Of a DNA stretch of 64,000 nucleotides, positions 62,118 through 64,000 are shown one piece after another. How positions within the stretch are numbered: position 1 is the first letter of the stretch; each line of letters opens with the position of its first letter. Source of the DNA: Salvia splendens (taxonomy: Eukaryota > Streptophyta > Magnoliopsida > Lamiales > Lamiaceae); the NCBI RefSeq assembly GCF_004379255.2, contig NC_056035.1, positions 38,134,773 through 38,198,772 of the forward strand, read 5' to 3'. The position numbers were made by a program, and so were the translations under genes. A model generated the notes under the pieces. It was not told the DNA's origin. It ran no database searches and saw only the letters and a program-made list of their open reading frames with translations.

Positions 62118-63361
62118 GTAGCATTCCCTCCTGAGCAACATACCCTGGAGGTTGCTCCATAAAGACCGTCAGAGTCAAATCACCATACAAGCAATAGGCG
62201 AGAACGTCTCAAAGTAGTCAATACCATAAGTTTGTGTGCACCCTTTGGTCACAAGCCGAGCTTTGTATCGATCAATACTACCATCAGCAAGAAATTTTAT
62301 GGTAAACACCCAACGACAAGATACAATATCTACCGAATTAGGGGCATGTACCAATATCCAAGTACCACGAATCAAGAGAGCTCGCATCTCCTTATCCATA
62401 ACGGCTCGCCATAAAGGGTGTTTAAGTGCCTCTTGGTAAGAAGTTGGAATAACTGTAGATAAAAGACAAAGAGCAAAGGCACGAAAAGGAGCACTCAATC
62501 GAGTAAAGGAAACATGATTAGACACGGGGTGATTGGTGGTACAAGTACGTTTACCTTTGCGAATGGCTATGGGTAACTCATCAGGAAGAGCTGGATCTTC
62601 ATAAGCTGGAGGCGAAGATGATTATGGCAGTGGACATGAGCATGTAGGTACTGTTTCAGGGGCTTCGGGGCTGTTTCAGGTCGATGGCGTCGTGTATAGA
62701 CCTGTAAAGGATGAGCAGAAGGCAGAGGAGATACAAAAGTTTGGGCAGGCAAAGAAGTAGGATTTAACTGACTGGTTGGTTTAGTTTGAGAATGAGTAAA
62801 ATAAGGCTGAAACTCAAAGAGGGTGACGTCTGCAGAGATATAATGACGTTGGGTAAGAGGGTCAAAATATCGATATCACTTTTTGGTTATAGAATAACCA
62901 AGAAAAACACACTTAATAGAGCGAGGGGACAACTTATCCAACCCAGGAGTAAGATCATGAACAAAACAAGTACACCCAAAAATGCGAAGAGGAATATGAT
63001 AAAGACGTTTATCAGGAAGAAGACACGAAAAAGGAATATCCCCATGCAACACACTAGATGACATCCTATTAATAAGAAAGCATGCAGTAATAACAACATC
63101 AGACCATAGATACTTAGGCACATGCATGTGAGACATAAGAGTACGCGCAACATCTAAAACATGACGTTACTTGCGCTCAGCTACCCCATTTTGTTGAGAA
63201 GTGTGAGAGCAAGAGGTTTGATGAATTATACTATGAGATTCACAAAAGATGAAAAGATGGAAGAGAGGAATGAGAAAAAGATGTGAAAAGGGATTTTGCA
63301 CCAGTAATATGAGTAGATGCACCTGAATCGAACATCTAAGACTTACTAGGAGACACAACAA
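62118..63361 (-). pseudogene. Copia integrase C-part and reverse transcriptase N-part remnant
   Basis: Pieces in order along the minus strand: TSQQNGVAERK (about 63170), HVPKYLWSDVVITACFLINR and PRSIKCVFLGYS (63136-62876), then the RT start YKARLVTKGCTQTYGIDYFE (62525-62175). Stops and frameshifts lie between them. Confidence 0.85.
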
Positions 63362-63818
63362 ACGCAGCTACAGAGGTAGAGACATTAGTAGTAGATGAAG
63401 AACTTGGCGCCTTAATGGTGGTTTCGATATGCGGTCTAAAATCAGACAAGATAAAGAGAGATTGTAGCAGGAGTGGATAGGATAATAGCTGTAGTAGAAA
63501 TGTAGCAGAAGCACAGCTATAGGAGGAGTAGAATAAAAGTAGTAGCAGTAGAACATAGCATCAGACAGATGCAACAGTAGAGTAGCAGGCAGATGAAGAT
63601 AATAGCAGTAGTGCAGAGCAACAGGCAGAGCAGCAGACAGATAATTGCAGAGCACGGATAATTGCAAAGCAACAGAACATCAAAAAATAGTTGTAGGCAG
63701 CGGGGCAGGAGCAGAACAAAGCATCAACATCTGAGAAAGAAAAAACCCCCAAATTTTGAAACCCTAAATTTTTTTGGGAGACTAAACTAGTGACGGATTC
63801 GAATCCGCTCTAGTACCA
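63362..63818 (-). other. Leader region of the deleted copia remnant
   Basis: Between the primer site and the first integrase motif. Short AGCAG/TAG-type repeats run through 63460-63700. No gag or protease sequence was recognised, which marks a large internal deletion. Confidence 0.5.
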
Positions 63819-63890
63819 TGTAGAATAGTAAAATATAGAGACATAGTGGAGAAAATAGTAGTATATATTATTATTCAACATAGGCCACAT

Positions 63891-64000
63891 GTCTATATGT
63901 CTATATATATCTATAAAAGGAGAGTTTTGGAGATATTTACAAAACTACCATTTTAATTTAAAATTTAAAATTTAATAAAAATTGATTTCGTTAAAGAACT
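63891..64000. other. Unassigned AT-rich right edge
   Basis: Sequence here no longer matches the copia LTR. TCTATATATATCTATAAAAG at 63900 resembles plant Helitron 5' ends, but the rest is off-window. Confidence 0.25.

Larger units (their letters stand above)
58872..63890 (-). mobile_element. Decayed copia element, internally deleted and split by a hAT-type insertion
   Basis: Minus-strand copia remnant. Its 3' LTR is 58872-59018 (147 bp, starts TGTTAATA, ends GTTCTACA), preceded by a purine tract (GTTTGAGGGGGAG). The 5' LTR start is at 63819, next to a primer site TGGTACTAGAGC, close to the initiator-Met type TGGTATCAGAGC. Only about the first 70 bp of the 5' LTR still match, with several substitutions, so it is old. 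Gag, protease and the first half of integrase are missing: just 440 bp separate the primer site from the NGVAERK motif. Confidence 0.88.

Overview
This is nuclear DNA from a flowering plant. The genes have introns with GT..AG borders, several encode plastid-targeted proteins, and the spaces between and inside them are filled with plant transposons (copia LTR elements, PIF/Harbinger, hAT, Stowaway). Gene content and codon style fit a core eudicot; an asterid (perhaps Lamiales) is a guess. No CRISPR array, operon, tRNA or rRNA gene was seen.

Seven host genes could be rebuilt exon by exon with reading frame kept throughout, plus an eighth whose start is less certain. They are: a two-RRM chloroplast ribonucleoprotein like CP33B (1671-4983, +); an ABCB2-type ABC transporter (13251-19886, +, 1266 aa); the checkpoint-clamp subunit RAD1 (28593-20110, -, 304 aa); the plastid fibrillin PAP3/FBN2 (31122-33447, +, 336 aa); the histone demethylase JMJ13 (39934-34317, -, 848 aa); the vacuolar Qa-SNARE SYP22 (45591-42076, -, 272 aa); the RCD1/SRO1 stress regulator (47734-54502, +, 567 aa); and the inactive shikimate kinase-like SKL2 (57959-54808, -, 364 aa). 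They work in separate processes. The order looks like conserved microsynteny that Arabidopsis now carries split over several chromosomes.

Transposons shape the layout. Two full-length copia elements with intact polyproteins have inserted very recently. One (7962-13159) has by-eye identical 555-bp LTRs and sits about 90 bp upstream of the ABCB2 start codon. The other (21985-26972) lies antisense inside RAD1 intron 4; its LTRs differ only in the copy number of a built-in minisatellite. A 1.9-kb Harbinger copy with a doubly broken transposase fills most of the shared RAD1/PAP3 promoter. A solo LTR sits in a SYP22 intron, and MITEs sit in introns of the CP33B and SRO1 genes and in several spacers. 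The right end (58.9-64 kb) is a decayed, internally deleted copia element split by a 2-kb hAT-type element. The left edge is the tail of another Harbinger element.

No wholly new biological system was found. The most interesting signals are the two fresh insertions at functional gene positions, the LTR minisatellite that changed copy number within one insertion, the TE wedge in a divergent promoter, and a start codon placed as the last three bases of an exon in JMJ13.
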